64,000 nt of DNA from Pseudoxanthomonas sp. (GCF_024710765.1 NZ_JANJUE010000061.1:1-64000); one strand, 5' to 3'; positions 16,701-26,115 are shown, counted from the first letter of the stretch. The notes: a model not told the origin generated them from the letters alone. Made by a program: numbers and translations.

Positions 16701-16805
16701 CGAGGTACTCCGTTGGGGGAAGGGAAACGACGGCACGACCGCCAGCGCGGCCGATGTACTGCGGGAAGGCACATTGTCTGATCGGCGGATGTCGCCGCGA
16801 TGTCT

Positions 16806-17312
16806 TCAGGCGGTCGCGGGCAGGGCTCTGCGGCGCGCGCGCAGGCGCAACGCCTGGTAGCTGGCGCCGATCACGAACAGGACGAACACGACCGACACCA
16901 GGCCTAGCACCAGGGGCGACTGAGGTCCCTCCGCCAGCGGCCGCGACGGTGGCACCCGCCGCAAGGTCTCGTTGATGGCCGGAATGAACAGCAGCATGTA
17001 GCTGAAGGACAGACTGAGGTTCTGCAGGTACTCGGCGCCGCTTCCCAGCCACGCGTAGCGGCGCGCGCTGAAGCCCACCGCCAGTGCCAGCAGCGCGACG
17101 ATGCCGAGCGCGTGCGCTTCGTTGAAGCCGCCGGTGCTGGAAAGACCGAAGGACGTGAATATCGAAACCAGCATGCCGGCCAGATAGGCCTTGCCGGTGC
17201 GCGAGGCGGGTTCGATGCGGCCGTCGCGAATCAGCGCGATCGCGCCGAACACGACGGGCAGCAGGCTGAGAAGGGTATGGACGATGCCGAGCGGCGAGAA
17301 TGAAGGCGTCAT
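16806..17312 (-). CDS. Hypothetical multi-pass membrane protein
   Basis: A 168-residue protein with four to five membrane helices: residues about 8-28 (VHTLLSLLPVVFGAIALI), 42-60, 68-84 (ALGIVALLALAVGFSA), 98-114 (LSFSYMLLFIPAIN) and 132-154. It ends in a basic tail LRARRRALPA that should be cytoplasmic. GGAAGGA precedes the ATG. I do not recognise a named family with confidence. Confidence 0.65.
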   Translation of the reverse strand: MTPSFSPLGIVHTLLSLLPVVFGAIALIRDGRIEPASRTGKAYLAGMLVSIFTSFGLSSTGGFNEAHALGIVALLALAVGFSARRYAWLGSGAEYLQNLSLSFSYMLLFIPAINETLRRVPPSRPLAEGPQSPLVLGLVSVVFVLFVIGASYQALRLRARRRALPATA

Positions 17313-17494
17313 GGCGCGTGTCCTTCCGGAGAGAGGAAAAGGAAATCGACCTGCCGCGTGGGAATGTCCCCGTCGTCGTGCCTTCCCCCCGGACGGTCAC
17401 CGCGCGTTCGCGCAGCCTATGCCGGACGCGACCGTGCCGCCAGTACCGCCGGGCGGACGCGCCGGCGTGGGCGCGCCCGGCCGCGATGTCGGGT

Positions 17495-18364
17495 TCAGGG
17501 CTTTGCCGGCCAGCGCAGTTCGGCGGTCACCGGGAAGTGATCGGACGGATAGCGGCCATTCTGCTGGTCGGTGACGGTGGTGACCGGGCCGACCTCGAAG
17601 CCGCGCACCAGGATCCAGTCGATGCGGCGATCGGCATTGCCGGTGAAAGCGTGGAAGGTGGCTTCCTGGCCTGCGCGCTGGCGGCTGCGTTCCCAGGCAT
17701 CGATCAGATCGCCGGTGAGGCGCGCATGCACGCCGCTGTCCGGACCGGTGTTGAAATCGCCGGTGACCACCACCGGCACATCGGCCGGCAGCGCGGACAG
17801 CCGCTGCAGCAGCAGCGCGGCGCCGCGTTCGCGGATCGGTTCGTCCTGATCGCGGTAGGGCAGGTGGGTGTTGAACAAGTAGAAGCGGCGGCCGTCGGCG
17901 ATGCGTTCGAACAATGCCCAGGTGACCATGCGCGGATACAGGTTGCCCCAGGTGATGCTGCCGGCCACGTCCGGGGTGTCGGACAGCCAGAAGTCGCCGG
18001 ATTCGATCACCTTCAGTTCGTCGCGCAGGTAGAACACGCCCATGTGTTCGTCGCCGGCGCCTTCGGCGTCGCCGCGACGGCCCACGCCGAACCAGGCGTA
18101 CTGGGGCAGGTGCCGGACGATGTAGTCGCCCTGTTCGGCGAACAGTTCCTGGGTGCCGAACACCGCCGGCTGCTGGGCGCGGATGGTGTCGACCAGGATG
18201 TCCTTGCGCGCCTGCCAGCGGTTGTCGCCATCGGCGTCGGTGGGCAGGCGCACGTTGAAGGTCATGACCTTCAGCGGCGCGGCGGCGCCTTCGTCGGCCG
18301 CGGACGCGGTGACGCCGGCCAGGGCGGTGGAGAGGACGAGCAGCAGGGCGGCGAGTCGGCGCAT
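17495..18364 (-). CDS. Secreted endonuclease/exonuclease/phosphatase-family protein
   Basis: A 289-residue EEP-fold protein with a Sec signal peptide (MRRLAALLLVLSTALAGVTA). Catalytic motifs: MTFNVRLPTDADGDNRW (metal and active-site Asn), GTQELF (Glu metal ligand), FNTHLPYRD (catalytic His), VVTGDFNTGPDS (Asp and Asn) and a final YPSDHFPV (Asp-His pair). All expected EEP residues are present, so it should be an active phosphodiesterase or phosphatase in the periplasm or outside. Whether the substrate is nucleic acid, phospholipid or a sugar phosphate is open. Confidence 0.88.
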   Translation of the reverse strand: MRRLAALLLVLSTALAGVTASAADEGAAAPLKVMTFNVRLPTDADGDNRWQARKDILVDTIRAQQPAVFGTQELFAEQGDYIVRHLPQYAWFGVGRRGDAEGAGDEHMGVFYLRDELKVIESGDFWLSDTPDVAGSITWGNLYPRMVTWALFERIADGRRFYLFNTHLPYRDQDEPIRERGAALLLQRLSALPADVPVVVTGDFNTGPDSGVHARLTGDLIDAWERSRQRAGQEATFHAFTGNADRRIDWILVRGFEVGPVTTVTDQQNGRYPSDHFPVTAELRWPAKP

Positions 18365-18482
18365 GGTTCCGGGTTCGTGCGGGGGAGCGCCGGAGTGTAA
18401 CCGCGGCCCGCGGGCCCCTCATGACGGCGCGCAGCATCCCCGGGACAGGTCGGTCACGGCCGGGTTGTGCCCGGTGTTGCAT

Positions 18483-18506
18483 GATTGTGCATGTTTATGC
18501 ACAATC
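18483..18506. promoter_or_regulatory. Perfect operator-like inverted repeat upstream of the HAD-DeoR-MFS operon
   Basis: Perfect 10-bp arms GATTGTGCAT and ATGCACAATC surround a 4-bp GTTT centre. A TTGCAT at 18477-18482 and CACAAT at 18500-18505, 17 bp apart, form a weak promoter whose spacer is this repeat. Position upstream of an operon that encodes a DeoR regulator suggests autoregulation. Binding is inferred. Confidence 0.65.
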
Positions 18507-18541
18507 AGGCGCGAATCCGCACAGGCCACCCCCATTCCCCC

Positions 18542-19207
18542 ATGCCCCTCCCGGACACCGCGCCTCCGTCGGCGCCCGTCATCGACGCCGTCGTCTTCGA
18601 TCTGGGCGGCGTGCTCGTCGACTGGAATCCACGCTACCTGTATCGCCAACTGTTCAGCGATGACGTCGCCGGCATGGAATGGTTCCTGGCCGAGGTATGC
18701 AGCCCGGCCTGGAACGCGGCGCAGGATGCCGGCCGCAGCTGGGACGAGGCGGTGGACGAGGCGATCGCGCGACATCCGGACCAGGCGGCGCGCATCCGCG
18801 CCTACCGCGACCGCTGGATCGAAACCCTGGGCGAGGCGCTGGCGCCGACCGTGCAACTGCTGGACGAATTGCGCGATGGCGATTGCCGGCTGTACGCGCT
18901 GACCAACTGGTCGGGCGAGACCTTCCCGCACGCACTGGAACGCTATCCGTTCCTGGGCTGGTTCGACGGCATCGTGGTGTCCGGCCAAGAGCGCCTGGCC
19001 AAGCCGGATCCCGCCATCTTCCTCCTGCTGATGGAACGGCATGACCTGCGCGCCGAGCGCACGGTGTTCATCGACGACATGGCGTACAACGTCGAGGCCG
19101 CGGCACGGCTGGGCATGCGGGCGATCCATTTCCGCGATGCGGCGCAGCTGCGCCGGGACCTGGCGCGCCTGGGCGTGGCGCCGCTGGCGACGGCGCCGAC
19201 GCCATGA
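18542..19207 (+). CDS. HAD-family (subclass IA) hydrolase
   Basis: A 221-residue HAD hydrolase resembling YihX. Motif I is VVFDLGGVLVDWNPRYLY with the nucleophile Asp (the usual second Asp is Gly, as in YihX), motif II is LYALTNWSGET, motif III is the Lys in ERLAKPDPAIF, and motif IV is FIDDMAYNVEAA. It probably dephosphorylates a sugar phosphate in the cytoplasm. First gene of an operon: its stop overlaps the deoR-type start by 4 nt (ATGA). ATG 18542 is preferred because the longer frame runs through the operator region. Confidence 0.85.
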   Translation: MPLPDTAPPSAPVIDAVVFDLGGVLVDWNPRYLYRQLFSDDVAGMEWFLAEVCSPAWNAAQDAGRSWDEAVDEAIARHPDQAARIRAYRDRWIETLGEALAPTVQLLDELRDGDCRLYALTNWSGETFPHALERYPFLGWFDGIVVSGQERLAKPDPAIFLLLMERHDLRAERTVFIDDMAYNVEAAARLGMRAIHFRDAAQLRRDLARLGVAPLATAPTP

Positions 19208-19992
19208 GCACGATCCCCAGCATCGACCTGCTGCCGGAAGAACGCCAGCAGCGCATCCTCCAGCGCCTGCATGCGCAGGGGCGGGTGCTGGCGGCGGAAC
19301 TGGCGCAGGAATTCGCGGTGTCGGAAGACTCGATCCGCCGCGATCTGCGCGAACTGGCCGCGCGCGGCCTGTGCCGGCGCATCTACGGCGGCGCGCTGCT
19401 GCACGCGCCGGAGGTGAAGCCGCTGCTGCAACGCCAGGGACAGGACTCCGAGCGCAAGCAGCTGCTGGCGCGGACCGCGCTGGGCCTGCTGCGCAAGGGC
19501 CAGACGATCATCCTGGATGCCGGTTCCACCAACAGCGCCCTCGCCGATGCCCTGCCGCGGAATTTCGAGCTGACCGTGGTCACCAATGCACCGGACATCG
19601 CTTTCCGGCTGATGGAGCGCGCGGACGTCGAGGTGCTGGTCATCGGCGGACGCATCGAGCACCGGATCGGCGCGGCCATCGGCGCGCAGGCGGTGCAGGA
19701 ACTGCGACGGGTGCGCGCCGACCTGTGTTTCCCCGGCACCTGCGCGGTCGACATCGACAGCGGCCTGTGGGGCAATGACGCCGAGGAATCGCTGTTCAAG
19801 CGCGCGATGATCGAATGCAGCGGCGAGACCGCGGTGGTGGTGATGAACGAGAAGTTCGGCGCCGACGCGCGCTTCCAGTTCGCCTCCCCGCACCAGATTG
19901 ATCACCTGATCGTCGAACACGATGCGCGGGAAAGCCTGTGCAACGCCTTCGAACAGCAGGAAATCGCCGTGCATCGCGCCGACCGGCGCTGA
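19204..19992 (+). CDS. DeoR/GlpR-family transcriptional repressor
   Basis: A 262-residue regulator. Residues 12-65 form the DeoR winged helix: ERQQRILQRLHAQGRVLAAE, then FAVSEDSIRRDLRELAARGL and CRRIYGGAL. The C-terminal DeoRC sensor domain contains IILDAGSTNSALADALP, VVTNAPDIA, VLVIGGRIE and LCFPGTCAVDIDSGLWG. This domain binds sugar phosphates in the isomerase-like fold. It is translationally coupled to the HAD gene and 39 nt before the MFS gene. Its ligand is probably the phosphorylated form of what the MFS protein moves. Confidence 0.92.
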   Translation: MSTIPSIDLLPEERQQRILQRLHAQGRVLAAELAQEFAVSEDSIRRDLRELAARGLCRRIYGGALLHAPEVKPLLQRQGQDSERKQLLARTALGLLRKGQTIILDAGSTNSALADALPRNFELTVVTNAPDIAFRLMERADVEVLVIGGRIEHRIGAAIGAQAVQELRRVRADLCFPGTCAVDIDSGLWGNDAEESLFKRAMIECSGETAVVVMNEKFGADARFQFASPHQIDHLIVEHDARESLCNAFEQQEIAVHRADRR

Positions 19993-20031
19993 TCGTCCTT
20001 CCCCCGTTTCCACCCAGGAGCATTGCCCCCG

Positions 20032-21177
20032 ATGGCTTCCATCGCCACCGCCGCGCCCATTTCCCGCGCCGAATTCCGTGCCACCCGGTTGCTGTTCTTC
20101 GCCGCCGGCTGCGCGGTGGCGGTGTGGGCGGCGCTGGTGCCGTTCGCCAAGGCGCGCACCGGCTTGAATGAAGCCTCGCTGGGCGCGCTGCTGCTGTGCC
20201 TGGGCATGGGTTCGCTGATTGCGATGCCGCTGGCCGGTGCCTGGACCACGCGGCAGGGCTGCCGGATCGTGCTGGTCGCCTGCACGATCGTATCGAGCCT
20301 GATGTTGCCGCTGCTGGCGTGGGTGCCTTCGGTGATCGCGCTGGGCGCGGTGCTGTTCGTGTTCGGCGCAGCGATTGGCGCGGCCGACTGCGCCTTCAAC
20401 GTGCAGGCGGTGATCGTGGAGGAAGCGGCGGGGCGCCCGATGATGTCGGGTTTCCACGGCTTCTTCAGCCTGGGCGGCATCGTCGGCGCGGCCGGTGCGG
20501 CCGGCATGATGTCGCTGGGCATGGCGCCGCTGGCGATGACGGTGATCTGGACGGCCTTCATCCTGCTGCTGCTGGCCTTCAACTGGCGCGGCCTGTTGCC
20601 GTATGGCAGTCCGCACGAGGGGCCGTTGTTCGCCGTTCCGCACGGATTCGTGCTGCTGCTGGGGGTGCTGGGTTTCGTGGTGTTCCTCACCGAGGGCGCG
20701 ATGCTGGACTGGAGCGCGGTGTTCCTGACCGAGCAGCGCGGCATGGCCTCGGCGCAGGCCGGATTCGGCTATGCCTGCTTCGCCCTGGCGATGACAGCAG
20801 GCCGCTTCGCCGGTGACGCCATCGTCGCCCGTCTCGGCCCCTCGCGGGTGGTCTGGCAGGGTGGCCTGCTGGCCGCGGCGGGCATCACCCTGTCGGCGCT
20901 GCTGCCCGAATGGCAGTGGTCACTGCTGGGCTACACCCTGGTTGGCCTGGGATGTTCGAACATCGTGCCGGTGCTGTTCACCGCCGCCGGCCGGCAGAAG
21001 GTCATGCCGCAGGCGCTGGCGGTGCCGGCGATGACCACGATCGCCTACGCAGGCGTGCTGACCGGCCCGGCCGGCATCGGCTTCATCGCCCACCACAGCA
21101 GCTTGCCGACCGCGTTCCTGTTGCTGGCCGCGATGATGGTCGGCGTGGCGACGTGCGGGCGCGCGGTGCGGACCTGA
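20032..21177 (+). CDS. MFS transporter (YbjJ-like)
   Basis: A 381-residue 12-helix major facilitator. After TRLLFFAAGCAVAVWAALVP (helix 1) comes the loop FAKARTGLNEASLGALLLCL and GAWTTRQGCRIVL, a variant of the MFS loop 2-3 motif. FHGFFSLGGIVGAAGAAGM is typical of the YbjJ/FucP-like subgroup. Last gene of the HAD-DeoR-MFS operon, so it probably carries a sugar or related small molecule across the inner membrane. AGGAG lies 11 nt before the ATG at 20032; an in-frame TTG at 20023 is too close to the site. Confidence 0.88.
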   Translation: MASIATAAPISRAEFRATRLLFFAAGCAVAVWAALVPFAKARTGLNEASLGALLLCLGMGSLIAMPLAGAWTTRQGCRIVLVACTIVSSLMLPLLAWVPSVIALGAVLFVFGAAIGAADCAFNVQAVIVEEAAGRPMMSGFHGFFSLGGIVGAAGAAGMMSLGMAPLAMTVIWTAFILLLLAFNWRGLLPYGSPHEGPLFAVPHGFVLLLGVLGFVVFLTEGAMLDWSAVFLTEQRGMASAQAGFGYACFALAMTAGRFAGDAIVARLGPSRVVWQGGLLAAAGITLSALLPEWQWSLLGYTLVGLGCSNIVPVLFTAAGRQKVMPQALAVPAMTTIAYAGVLTGPAGIGFIAHHSSLPTAFLLLAAMMVGVATCGRAVRT

Positions 21178-21213
21178 TCCGCACGGCGGCCTCGCCCCAA
21201 CGCGACAACGGTA

Positions 21214-23499
21214 CTAACGCAGCAGCGGCACGTCGATATGGCTGCTGCCCGCCCAGCGGATCTCCAGCGGCTTGCCCGCATCGGCCACGGTTTCGTCACT
21301 GACTTCCTTGCCGCTGCCGAGGTTGATCTGCATGTCGCGCTGCTTGTTGACGCCCAGCACCACCACCAGCCGGCTGCCCGGCTGCAACCGGCGGCTGGTC
21401 AGGCGCTCGCTGCGGAACGCGATGGATTGCGGCTTGCCGGGCGCCAGCAGTTCACGCCGGCTGCGGTCGCGCGCATGGCTGGCACGGCCCAGGTGCCAGG
21501 ACAGCAGCAAATAGCGGCCATCCGGCAATTGCTCGTACAGCGCCAGGTTGAGGTCGAAGTCGCGCTTGTTGGTGATGAAATCCAACCGGCCGGAGAACAG
21601 ACCGGACAGTTCCGCTGGCGCGGTCAGCGGCGCACCGCGGAATACCAGCGCGGCATGCGGATCCAGCGCGTCCAGCATCGACAGGGTGGGCGGATTCCAG
21701 TCGACATCGCTGCGATCGGCCAGATCCAGGGTCAGCAGTGTGCTCTCCCCGCGCTTGCCCGCGGGGTGTTCCGAGAGCAGGCCCTCGGCGCCCGTCGCGG
21801 CGGGCCGCAGGTACAGGCGCTGGCGCTGGTTGGCCATGGCGTCGAGGGACGCGGCGTGTTTCCACGCGTTGGCACCCATCACCTGGTAGTTGACCCGATC
21901 CTTCAGCAGGGGCGGACGCGGCGCGCCGCGCAGGACGTGATCGAACCACTGGAAGCGCAGCGCGGGCAGATCGATCAGGGCGACCGGATCCACTTCGTAG
22001 CCTTCCTGGACGCGCGCCGCGCCGGCCTGCATCGAGAAATGGTTGTAAGGCCCGATCAGCAGGGTGTGATCGGCTTTCGGGTTGTTCCGGATATGCTCGT
22101 CGAAGTAGTGCTGAACGCCCACGCGCGCGCCGTCGAAATAACCGGTGACCGCCAGCACCGGGATGTCGATGCCGGCGAATTCATCGCCCTGTGGCGTCAT
22201 CGCCTGCCAATAGGCGTCGTAGGCCGGGTGCTCCATCCAGCGCGAGAACCAGGGATTCGGATGGCCGTCGATGGCGGGCAGGTCGCGGTAGGCGCGGCCA
22301 CTGCCGTACCAGGCGGCATCCAGGCGCCGCCAGCGTTGCTCGTCGCCGTAACTGTCGCCATCCAGGGTCGCGTTGCCGGCGGTCCACAAGGGCCACGGAT
22401 ACAGGAAATTGAGGAAGACGTTGCCCTGCATCGGAATATCGATGCCCGGCGCGGTCGAGGCCGAGGTCAGCATCGCCTTCAGCGCCGGCGGGCGATGCTT
22501 GGCGGCAGCCCACTGGGTGAAGCTGTTGTAGCTGTTGCCGTACATGCCGACGCGGCCATCGCACCAGGGCTGCCGGCTGATCCAGTCGATGGCGGCGGCG
22601 GCATCCTCGCCGTCGTGTTCGTAGGGCACCGGCGTGCCCGGCGCCCCGGCCTTGCCGCGGGTGTAGGCGAACACACCGACATAGCCGTGCGCGGCGGCGG
22701 CCTTGGCGTCGGACAGGCTCCAGTCGTCGTTGACGTAGATGGTGAACGCCAGCAGCGCCGGCTGCGGCGCGGTCATCTTCCGCGGTCGAACCACCAGTCC
22801 GCGAAGACTCGTGCCGTCCGCGCCGGGAATGACGACGTCGCGTTCGATGAGGTAGCGGTTGGCCTCGTCTTCGGCCAGCAGGTCGGGTAGAACCGGCAGC
22901 AATGACGCATAGACCGCGTGGAACTGGTACAGCCGGATCAGTTCGAGCGCGTCGGCTTGTTCGATGGCGACCTTGCCGTGCTGTTTCTGCAGCGCGGCAT
23001 CGAGATCGCGGCGCGCGCGCGGCAGATCCGCGCCCATCACCGGTAGCGTACGGGCCGCCTGCCGATCGTCCAACCGCGCGAACGCGCGACGGAACGCGGC
23101 TGCGGGATTGGCCTCGCCGCGCACATGCGCATCGGCATCGATTTCATATTGGATGAACAGCACCTCGGCCTGTTCCGGCGCGGTGGCCCTGCGCACTTCA
23201 CGCAGCGCGGCGATGCTGGCCAACGCGGCCTTCGGTTGCCCGGCCACCCGCTGCAGGCGCACCCGGTTGATGAGTTCGCGTTCGCGATCGGGGTCCTGGT
23301 AAGCGGCCAGCAGTTTGCGGGCAAGCACCGGTACCTGCCGTTCCAGCGCGGCGTTGGAATCCAGCGGCTTGTCCGGCCATGCGAGGGTCTGTGCGTGGAC
23401 ACCGAGGGGAATCAGCAGCCATGCGACGACCAGCCATCCCGCCGTCGCCAGCCTCCCTGCCCAATCCTGCTTCCCTTCCTCCCGGTTCCGCGTCCGCAT
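21214..23499 (-). CDS. Secreted CocE/NonD-family hydrolase (S15-like)
   Basis: A 761-residue exported protein. The signal peptide ends near GVHAQ (residue 37). Residues about 40-215 form a helical N-terminal region not usual in cocaine esterase. The S15-type alpha/beta core follows: IPGADGTSLRGLVVRPRKM, VGVFAYTRGKAGAPGT, the nucleophile Ser in GMYGNSYNSFTQW (GxSYx elbow) and the candidate His in LIGPYNHFSMQAG. The C-terminal jelly-roll domain contains LSGLFSGRLDFITNKRDFDL. Such enzymes cleave acyl or peptidyl bonds in the periplasm. Substrate unknown. Confidence 0.88.
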   Translation of the reverse strand: MRTRNREEGKQDWAGRLATAGWLVVAWLLIPLGVHAQTLAWPDKPLDSNAALERQVPVLARKLLAAYQDPDRERELINRVRLQRVAGQPKAALASIAALREVRRATAPEQAEVLFIQYEIDADAHVRGEANPAAAFRRAFARLDDRQAARTLPVMGADLPRARRDLDAALQKQHGKVAIEQADALELIRLYQFHAVYASLLPVLPDLLAEDEANRYLIERDVVIPGADGTSLRGLVVRPRKMTAPQPALLAFTIYVNDDWSLSDAKAAAAHGYVGVFAYTRGKAGAPGTPVPYEHDGEDAAAAIDWISRQPWCDGRVGMYGNSYNSFTQWAAAKHRPPALKAMLTSASTAPGIDIPMQGNVFLNFLYPWPLWTAGNATLDGDSYGDEQRWRRLDAAWYGSGRAYRDLPAIDGHPNPWFSRWMEHPAYDAYWQAMTPQGDEFAGIDIPVLAVTGYFDGARVGVQHYFDEHIRNNPKADHTLLIGPYNHFSMQAGAARVQEGYEVDPVALIDLPALRFQWFDHVLRGAPRPPLLKDRVNYQVMGANAWKHAASLDAMANQRQRLYLRPAATGAEGLLSEHPAGKRGESTLLTLDLADRSDVDWNPPTLSMLDALDPHAALVFRGAPLTAPAELSGLFSGRLDFITNKRDFDLNLALYEQLPDGRYLLLSWHLGRASHARDRSRRELLAPGKPQSIAFRSERLTSRRLQPGSRLVVVLGVNKQRDMQINLGSGKEVSDETVADAGKPLEIRWAGSSHIDVPLLR

Positions 23500-23594
23500 G
23501 CGCCATTCCCGTGTTCTCCGGCCGACGGCCGGAAGGTCGGCGGATGATGCCGGAAGCCACGGCGGCCCGCATCTGCCGCAGGGGGTAATCCGGC

Positions 23595-24311
23595 TTACCG
23601 GCGAGTCGGCGCGCGTACGCCCAGCACCAGCAACCACAGGCAGGTGCCGATTTCGCCCAGCGTGGCGGGCAGGGTGATATAGCCCGCGGCGGCGGTCTCG
23701 GCGAAGCCGGGCATCAGCAGGTGCGCGAACACGTCGATGACATAACCCAGGCAGCCCAGCATCAGCAGGATGCCCAGCACCCGCGGCAGCAGGCGCGAGG
23801 TGAACACCAGCCAGCCGAACGGCAGCAGCCACAGTCCCCAGAACAGCTTGGACACCAGGATGCCGTTGGCATAGCCCTTGAGCGCCAGCATCACCTGCGC
23901 GTTCAACACCTCGGGGGTGAACGCGCGCAGGTAGTCGGCATTGTCCAGCAGGCTCAGCACGTCAAGCTTGTGCAGCAGGTTGAAGAACGACAGCGGCACG
24001 CTCGCCACGGCCAGCGCCACCATCAGCGTGGCGGCGGTCCTGCCATGCGGCGCGAGCAGGCGGTACAGCGCCAGCGGCAGCAGCAGGAAGGCGACATAGC
24101 AGACCAGCCCGGCGGCGATGCCGAGCCGGAACAATCCCTCGTTCGCGGTGATCTTCGCCACGGTCGCCGCGGCGTCGCCGGCCACCTGCGTCTGCGAAGG
24201 AACGTAGGCGATGCTGAAGATGCCGGCCAGCACCACGATCAGGTACAGCAGCCCGGCGATGCGGGCGGTGGTGCGCGGATGCGGCAGGACGAGGGTGGAT
24301 TCCATGTTCAC
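23595..24311 (-). CDS. DUF4386-family membrane protein
   Basis: A 238-residue protein with six membrane helices. RTTARIAGLLYLIVVLAGIF at the N-terminus is the typical DUF4386 opening, and KLFWGLWLLPFGWLVFTSRL with LPRVLGILLMLGCLGYVIDV matches its C-terminal half. Function unknown. GGGAAG lies 5 nt before the GTG at 24311 and 11 nt before the ATG at 24305; the GTG has the better spacing. It lies 19 nt after the DUF6326-like gene on the same strand, so the two membrane proteins form a likely operon. Confidence 0.85.
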   Translation of the reverse strand: MNMESTLVLPHPRTTARIAGLLYLIVVLAGIFSIAYVPSQTQVAGDAAATVAKITANEGLFRLGIAAGLVCYVAFLLLPLALYRLLAPHGRTAATLMVALAVASVPLSFFNLLHKLDVLSLLDNADYLRAFTPEVLNAQVMLALKGYANGILVSKLFWGLWLLPFGWLVFTSRLLPRVLGILLMLGCLGYVIDVFAHLLMPGFAETAAAGYITLPATLGEIGTCLWLLVLGVRAPTRR

Positions 24312-24330
24312 GGTGGCTTCCCGGAGGATG

Positions 24331-24762
24331 TCAGGGCGCGTGGCGTGGCCATCTCAGGGCCAGCACGACGATGGTCAGCGACAGCAGGATCTCGATGACG
24401 CCCAGCAACTGGTAGAAGCGCCAGGCGCCGGGCATGGTCAGCATCATGATCGCGGCGTAGACCAGTCCCAGCAGCACGTTCACCCAGCGGCTGAGGACGG
24501 GCTTCATCGCCAGCGACAGGAACACCATCAGCGCAGGTATCGCCATCATGATCGCGGTGCCGATCAGCACACCCTCGGTGACCGCGCCCAGCGGCCCCAT
24601 CCTGCCGTCGGTCATGTTCTGCAGCTTGCCCGGCACATACAACCCGAAATAGTCGCCATAGACGTAGCACAGCATCAGGCTGGTCCACAGCGCGGCCAGC
24701 TTGATTTTCACCGGGATCTTCGCGTCCTCCAGCGGAGGCGCGATCTGTTTCGACGATGCCAT
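24331..24762 (-). CDS. DUF6326-like membrane protein
   Basis: A 143-residue protein with four membrane helices. KIPVKIKLAALWTSLMLCYV followed by YGDYFGLYVPGKLQNM is the feature by which I place it in the DUF6326 group. The following helices read TEGVLIGTAIMMAIPALMVF, WVNVLLGLVYAAIMM and LGVIEILLSLTIVVLAL. The function of the family is not known. AAGGGGAA precedes the ATG at 24762. First gene of the operon with the DUF4386 protein. Confidence 0.75.
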   Translation of the reverse strand: MASSKQIAPPLEDAKIPVKIKLAALWTSLMLCYVYGDYFGLYVPGKLQNMTDGRMGPLGAVTEGVLIGTAIMMAIPALMVFLSLAMKPVLSRWVNVLLGLVYAAIMMLTMPGAWRFYQLLGVIEILLSLTIVVLALRWPRHAP

Positions 24763-24993
24763 GGATTCCCCTTGCCGGAAGATGCCGCGTGACGAACAGG
24801 AGTCGCGAGAAACGGAAGCGTCATGACCGGCCCCGCCATCGAAAGGGCGGATCGGTGGAAGAGCCGACAACGGGCAGGCCAGGCGTCTCTCCTCGCGCGT
24901 CCACGCCCGTTGTGGCCGGGGCGACGTTAGCACGCGGGCGGGGACGGTCCATATGCCGGAAGGAACAGCGACCTTCGTCGGGGCGGCCGGGCG

Positions 24994-25443
24994 TCAGCGC
25001 CCGTAGGTGCGCCAATGCAGCATGTGGCGACCGTCGCGGCGCATTCCGACGAACTCGAACCCGGTGCGTGCGGCCGGACAGGTGAAGAAAGTGTACTGCG
25101 AGGCCAGAACGGCTTGCCGCGGCCACCAGCGGCGTTCGAACGGGCCGGGCAGGGTTTCGGCGTAGTGGGTGGAGAGGCAGCCCTCGGGCAACGCCACCTT
25201 CACGTCGGGGGGAAGCTCGAACGCCAGCGCGCTCGTATTGTCGTCCACGTCATGCACTTCCTTGAGCGCGATGGCGCCTTCGGGCACCCAACCGGGAATC
25301 CAGCCGCGCTCTACCAGCCCGGCTTCGCGCGCGGCGGCAAGCGTGTCGAATGACGTGTCGAGGGTGTCCGAGGCCAGGCAACCGGCCAGCAGCAGCGTGC
25401 TGGCCATCGGGGTCAGCCAGCGGAGATAAACGGAACTTGCCAT
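24994..25443 (-). CDS. Hypothetical lipoprotein
   Basis: A 149-residue protein with a lipoprotein signal: the hydrophobic stretch ends in LLLAGC (Cys near residue 22). The mature part has AREAGLVERGWIPGWVPEGA and IALKEVHDVDDNTSALAFEL, a pattern I have seen in small conserved lipoproteins of unknown role, and two Cys (CLST, CPAA) that could form a disulfide. It should sit in the outer or inner membrane facing the periplasm. No close operon partner. Confidence 0.7.
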   Translation of the reverse strand: MASSVYLRWLTPMASTLLLAGCLASDTLDTSFDTLAAAREAGLVERGWIPGWVPEGAIALKEVHDVDDNTSALAFELPPDVKVALPEGCLSTHYAETLPGPFERRWWPRQAVLASQYTFFTCPAARTGFEFVGMRRDGRHMLHWRTYGR

Positions 25444-25512
25444 CGTGCGTGCCGGGCGGACTGAACGTTGCGGGCATTGTCACGCACCGGATCGCCCGGG
25501 GAAGGGAAATGA

Positions 25513-26115
25513 CTAGTCGGCAAAGCTGCGGTGATACCAGGTCGTACCGGGTGCCTCATCGGCGGGTTCCAGTGCATGGCCACCACCCTCCGCCTCGATG
25601 AACAATCGATCCGTTGGAGATCCCGGATCAATCGGGCAGGAAAGAGCATCGTCCTGTTCGCTCCGGCACCGCCGCTGGATGAGCGCGGCCAATCGGATGA
25701 CGGCCTGGGTGGCTGGCAGATCGAGTCGATAGGACTCTCCATGGGACATCCCGGAGACGTACTGGCCGACTTCCAGCACCGGCACGCCGCCCAGGGTGGC
25801 GGCGCCTGGCGCGAGACGGGCGGTGATCCGGATGGCAACAAGCTGCGGGTCTTCGTTGCCGATGCATTCCGCCTCCAGCGACTGCACGAGCTCATGCCAG
25901 GGTTCGTGCAGGGATGAACGCGGGGCCGCCACCAGATCATCGCTGCCGCATCCGGGCGCGGCGCCGGATGCAACGTCCGCGGGGCGGGCCAGCATGGGGA
26001 ATGGAAGGTCGTCCAGAGCGACGGGCGGGTGCGGGGGAGATGCGCAGGCCGATGGCGACAGGAATGCGGACAGCGATGCCGTCAGGAGCATGGCGAAGAC
26101 GCGCGGCGTGATCAT
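25513..26115 (-). CDS. Hypothetical secreted protein
   Basis: A 200-residue protein with a signal peptide (MITPRVFAMLLTASLSAFLS, cleavage near ACA-SPP). The mature part contains HEPWHELVQSLEAECIGNED, then QLVAIRITARLAPGAATLGG and RLAALIQRRCRSEQDD, and ends YHRSFAD. Three Cys could pair in the periplasm. No family is recognised. The ATG at 26115 begins the signal peptide; upstream extension to 26376 runs into repeat DNA and is rejected. Confidence 0.6.
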   Translation of the reverse strand: MITPRVFAMLLTASLSAFLSPSACASPPHPPVALDDLPFPMLARPADVASGAAPGCGSDDLVAAPRSSLHEPWHELVQSLEAECIGNEDPQLVAIRITARLAPGAATLGGVPVLEVGQYVSGMSHGESYRLDLPATQAVIRLAALIQRRCRSEQDDALSCPIDPGSPTDRLFIEAEGGGHALEPADEAPGTTWYHRSFAD

